Under the pieces are notes generated by a model. It saw only the letters and a program-made list of their open reading frames with translations, searched no databases and was not told where the DNA came from. The position numbers and the translations under genes were made by a program. A stretch of 5,267 bases of DNA. Source: Candidatus Heimdallarchaeota archaeon. GTDB lineage: Archaea; Asgardarchaeota; Heimdallarchaeia; Heimdallarchaeales; Kariarchaeaceae. This document shows positions 4,158 to 5,267 of this stretch, in pieces. The DNA lies in assembly GCA_021399405.1 (NCBI GenBank), contig JAAFKL010000209.1:1-5267 (forward strand), written 5' to 3'. How positions within the stretch are numbered: position 1 is the first letter of the stretch; the number at the start of each line of letters is the position of its first letter.

Positions 4158-5267
4158 ATGTCGATATTTTTTGATTATACGTATGGGATAGCTAATAGTG
4201 CAATAGATACAACAATCGAATATTTATCCTTTCATGTTCTTCTTTGTTTGGTCCCTGCTTTTTTCATTGCGGGAGCCATGACAGTATTTATTCCCACTGA
4301 TGATGTAATTAAATATCTTGGTCCTGAGGCCAAAGGAAGAGTATCATATCCGCTTGCAGCGGTTGCTGGATTATTGCTTGCTGTATGCTCTTGTACTGTT
4401 ATTCCTCTCTTCGTAGGGATTTATAAAAAAGGAGCTGGATTGGGTGCTGCAGTCACATTCTTGTTTGCTGCCCCTGCTGTAAATATACTTGCCCTAACAT
4501 ATACCGGGTCATTAATTGGGATGGACATCGCAATAGCTAGAGCCATTCTAGCAATTGGATTTGCAATTATTATCGGGATTAGTATGGATTTGATATTCCC
4601 TACACAGGAAGAAGACAGATCTGTTAAGAAAAATGAAAGAAAAATTAACACTGAGTCTGTGAAACAGAGTTCTATAAGAACGACACCAATTTCAGTTTCA
4701 GTATTGATGGCAATCAATTTAATTTCTGGAATTTTATTAGTACTATTGGAAGTTGAATATTTATTATTTGGATTGTATATATTAGGATTAAGCTCTTTAT
4801 TACTGTTGAGCAAATTAGCCAAAAATAAAGAGTTAATACTATTTATTTGGTTGGTGTTTGCACTTTTTGTTGGCACCTCAAGAATTGAACCCTTTGATAA
4901 TTCAATTTCAATATTATCAATTTCATTTCCAGCCAATGTTTCGAATATGTTAGTGAAAGCCGTATTAGCAGGCATTGTTGCAGTTTTAATTGTTTTTTAT
5001 GCTTCAATGTATATCCAAAAAGAGGATATGAATGAATGGAAAAATGAAACCTGGATATTTGTTAAAGCTATCTTCCCTTTAATTTTATTGGGAGTTTTTG
5101 TCGCTGGTGCATTGAAATACATGATTCCTCAAGAAATAATAATCAAGCTTGTCGGCTCAAATACAGTATTAGCTAATTTTATTGCTGTTTTCTTTGGAGT
5201 ATTCATGTATTTTCCCACATTAATGGAAGTCCCAATGGCTAGGACCTTCCTGGATCTGGGGATGTCA
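4158..5267 (+). CDS. ArsP/UPF0718-family membrane permease (3' end cut off)
   Basis: This is a polytopic membrane permease, open for 370 codons to the window end with no stop. Known ArsP members export trivalent organoarsenicals; many relatives have no known substrate. Hydrophobic segments lie at about 23-45, 64-90, 95-117, 124-147, 178-197, 200-218, 225-240, 264-284, 299-322 and 336-352. The signature C77-S-C79-T-V-I-P83-L-F is at the end of segment 2, and APAVNIL (105-111) follows in segment 3. A charged cytoplasmic linker at about 150-174 separates the first half from a central set of membrane segments. The last part (299-370) resembles the first (25-92) in layout: a proline-started helix, AGA, a short loop with IP, I-K-x-L-G, then a helix, with YFPTLMEVP (351-359) in place of the CSCTVIPLF region. 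Judging by the family, perhaps 40-60 residues are missing. It is co-transcribed with the redox protein 2 bases upstream and probably controlled by the divergent ArsR protein. Confidence 0.9.
   Translation, partial: MSIFFDYTYGIANSAIDTTIEYLSFHVLLCLVPAFFIAGAMTVFIPTDDVIKYLGPEAKGRVSYPLAAVAGLLLAVCSCTVIPLFVGIYKKGAGLGAAVTFLFAAPAVNILALTYTGSLIGMDIAIARAILAIGFAIIIGISMDLIFPTQEEDRSVKKNERKINTESVKQSSIRTTPISVSVLMAINLISGILLVLLEVEYLLFGLYILGLSSLLLLSKLAKNKELILFIWLVFALFVGTSRIEPFDNSISILSISFPANVSNMLVKAVLAGIVAVLIVFYASMYIQKEDMNEWKNETWIFVKAIFPLILLGVFVAGALKYMIPQEIIIKLVGSNTVLANFIAVFFGVFMYFPTLMEVPMARTFLDLGMS

Noticed and set aside
4421..4975. 184-residue open frame on the minus strand
   Set aside because: It is antisense to the permease. 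The Asn/Ile/Ser-rich translation is the expected shadow of AT-rich membrane codons.

Overview
This AT-rich 5.3-kb window looks archaeal. Low GC, TATA-like boxes upstream of genes, Shine-Dalgarno sites of the GGTGA/GAGGT type, frequent TTG start codons and the protein families all fit. A member of the Nitrososphaerota (ammonia-oxidising archaea such as the low-GC soil lineages) is my best guess; a methanogen is possible. I cannot confirm either from this sequence alone.

The layout is two divergently transcribed metal-handling modules placed tail to tail. Module 1 (23-3235) is a large P1B-type heavy-metal ATPase on the minus strand, divergent across a 195-bp promoter region from a 180-residue winged-helix regulator on the plus strand. 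Module 2 (3347 to the window end) is an ArsR/SmtB-type repressor on the minus strand. It is divergent across a 173-bp promoter region from a plus-strand operon of a small CxxC thioredoxin-like protein (TM0996/MTH895 family) and a polytopic permease of the ArsP/UPF0718 type, cut off by the window end. The two regulators converge on a 111-bp spacer. At the left edge a further minus-strand gene may begin through a 4-base ATGA overlap with the ATPase stop codon.

Proposed working: each regulator senses a metal or metalloid and controls itself and the transporter it diverges from. Both intergenic regions contain inverted repeats that make good operator candidates. The ATPase would export a soft metal ion, with Cu(I) the default guess. 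The permease plus redox protein would export or detoxify a thiol-reactive species such as arsenite, an organoarsenical or mercury.

The most unusual points are: the ATPase membrane metal site reads Tyr-Pro-Cys rather than Cys-Pro-Cys; the ATPase has an additional HMA domain at its C-terminus; the 180-residue regulator has a Cys-x2-Cys...His motif outside its DNA-binding domain; and inverted half-sites cluster in front of the thioredoxin-permease operon. I saw no RNA genes, insertion sequences, CRISPR arrays or attachment sites. No gene-free stretch exceeds 195 bp.
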